Position numbers and translations under genes: made by a program
The notes under the pieces: model-generated
Databases searched by the model: none
Told to the model about the DNA's origin: nothing
What the model saw: the letters and a program-made list of their open reading frames with translations, nothing else
Shown: in pieces, positions 63,114-64,000 of the stretch
Numbering within the stretch: position 1 is the first letter of the stretch
Layout: every line of letters begins with the position of its first letter
Source of the DNA: Corynebacterium guangdongense
Lineage (GTDB): Bacteria > Actinomycetota > Actinomycetes > Mycobacteriales > Mycobacteriaceae
Length of the DNA: 64,000 bases
Reading direction: 5' to 3'
NCBI RefSeq assembly: GCF_030408915.1
Contig: NZ_CP047654.1
Span: 1,984,001-2,048,000 of the forward strand

Positions 63114-64000
63114 ATGACTCAGGCCAAGCAGATCAATTCCCCCGCCGACTACCACGACGGCGACGTCGTCGACTCCATCAACTGGAACGAGATCCGCGAC
63201 GAGGTCGACCTCGACATCTGGAACCGTCTCACGACGAACTTCTGGCTGCCCGAGGCCATCCCGGTGTCCAACGACAAGCAGTCCTGGGAGCGCATCACCG
63301 AGGCCCAGCGCGAGGCCACCATGAAGGTCTTCACCGGCCTGACCATGCTGGACACGCTGCAGGGCACCGTCGGCGCGGTCTCGCTCATCCCGGACGCCGC
63401 CACCATGCACGAGGAGGCCGTCTACACCAACATCTCCTTCATGGAGTCGGTGCACGCGAAGTCCTACTCCAACATCTTCATGACCCTGGCCTCGACCCCG
63501 CGCATCAACAACGCCTTCCGCTGGGGCCGCGAGTCCGAACAGCTGCAGTACAAGGCCCGCCGCATCCTGGCCTACTACCAGGGCGAGGACCCGCTGAAGA
63601 AGAAGGTCGCCTCCGTCATGCTGGAGTCCTTCCTCTTCTACTCCGGCTTCTACCTGCCGCTGCGCTTCTCCTCCATGGGCGAGCTGACCAACACAGCCGA
63701 CATCATCCGCCTGATCATCCGCGACGAGGCCGTCCACGGCTACTACATCGGCTACAAGTTCCAGAAGCAGGCCGGCGAGAAGCACCCGGAGATGCTCGAC
63801 GAGATCATCGAGCTGCTCATGGACCTCTACGAGAACGAGGCCGCCTACACTGCCGAGATCTACGATCCGATCGGCTGGACCGAGGACGTCCTGGCCTTCC
63901 TGCGCTACAACGCCAACAAGGCCCTGATGAACCTCGGCTACGAGGCCCTCTTCCCCGTCGACGACACCAAGTTCAACCCGGGCGTCATGACCTCCCTGGA
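63114..64000 (+). CDS. nrdF: Class Ib ribonucleotide reductase beta subunit NrdF (3' end outside window)
   Basis: The frame is open to the right window edge; 295 codons are visible of about 330. The ATG has GAGGAG upstream. Metal-site residues of class Ib beta subunits are present: Asp 80 in TMLDTLQG, EEAVYTNISFMESVHAKSYS (Glu and His) and RDEAVHGYYIG (Glu and His). It forms the dimetal-tyrosyl radical site that starts reduction of ribonucleotides; in corynebacteria this enzyme is manganese-dependent. Its partner nrdE is not in the window, so the operon is split as is known in this genus. Confidence 0.95.
   Translation, partial: MTQAKQINSPADYHDGDVVDSINWNEIRDEVDLDIWNRLTTNFWLPEAIPVSNDKQSWERITEAQREATMKVFTGLTMLDTLQGTVGAVSLIPDAATMHEEAVYTNISFMESVHAKSYSNIFMTLASTPRINNAFRWGRESEQLQYKARRILAYYQGEDPLKKKVASVMLESFLFYSGFYLPLRFSSMGELTNTADIIRLIIRDEAVHGYYIGYKFQKQAGEKHPEMLDEIIELLMDLYENEAAYTAEIYDPIGWTEDVLAFLRYNANKALMNLGYEALFPVDDTKFNPGVMTSL

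Overview
This window comes from a high-GC actinobacterium, most likely a Corynebacterium. That is inferred from gene content: a fused RmlC-RmlD protein, a class Ib NrdF, Excalibur-domain secreted proteins, a YihY/BrkB-family membrane protein, and several DUF6308 paralogues. No species can be named from the sequence alone. Most of the window has the strong G/C third-position bias of a core chromosome. About 25.9-35.5 kb and, less strongly, 38.7-48.4 kb are visibly more A/T-rich and look acquired.

Layout. (1) 0-6.5 kb: the tail of a DUF1707-type protein, two secreted Excalibur proteins, then an alternating duplication of secreted PHB-depolymerase-like esterase (+) and TRIC-type channel (-). (2) 6.5-10.3 kb: a complete binding-protein-dependent ABC importer of the iron(III)/phosphonate/polyamine type. 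(3) 10.5-17.0 kb: a probable phenylpropanoid/vanillin catabolic cluster (PucR regulator, eugenol/vanillyl-alcohol oxidase-like flavoprotein, carotenoid-oxygenase-family double-bond dioxygenase, aldehyde dehydrogenase), bracketed by a 64-bp direct repeat from the 3' end of a DUF6308 gene. (4) 17.0-22.5 kb: an intact DUF6308 gene, a three-repeat secreted serine protease, an NAD(P)-binding membrane protein, a frameshifted CPBP protease and a frameshifted DUF6308 copy.

(5) 22.5-48.2 kb: a rhamnose-containing surface polysaccharide region. rmlA, rmlCD and rmlB would make dTDP-rhamnose. A WecC-like dehydrogenase would make a UDP-sugar acid. Several glycosyltransferases, two of them with two catalytic domains, would build the chain. 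A 1049-residue fusion joins an alpha/beta hydrolase, a beta-sandwich, a sugar O-methyltransferase and a GT61 glycosyltransferase. Wzm/Wzt would export the product. The region is scarred by insertion sequences: two truncated IS3 elements at 26.3-28.1 kb, and at 35.5-38.7 kb an IS3 inserted in an IS701 remnant and itself split by IS110 and IS256 sequence. An rmlB remnant marks a further recombination.

(6) 48.6-64 kb: a small membrane protein, a decayed formamidase gene, a CAU-anticodon tRNA, a GH3 glycosidase, a short DUF6308 paralogue, a Tat-exported PhoD phosphatase, a DUF418 membrane protein, a TetR/MFS efflux pair with a palindromic operator candidate, a tyrosine phosphatase/BY-kinase pair that probably controls polysaccharide chain export, a YihY-family protein, and the start of nrdF.

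The most unusual items are the four-module polysaccharide enzyme, the serine protease with catalytically dead flanking repeats, the repeat-bracketed aromatic cluster, and a 12-bp word (GCTTGTCGACGC) that recurs five times in 20 kb in different reading contexts.
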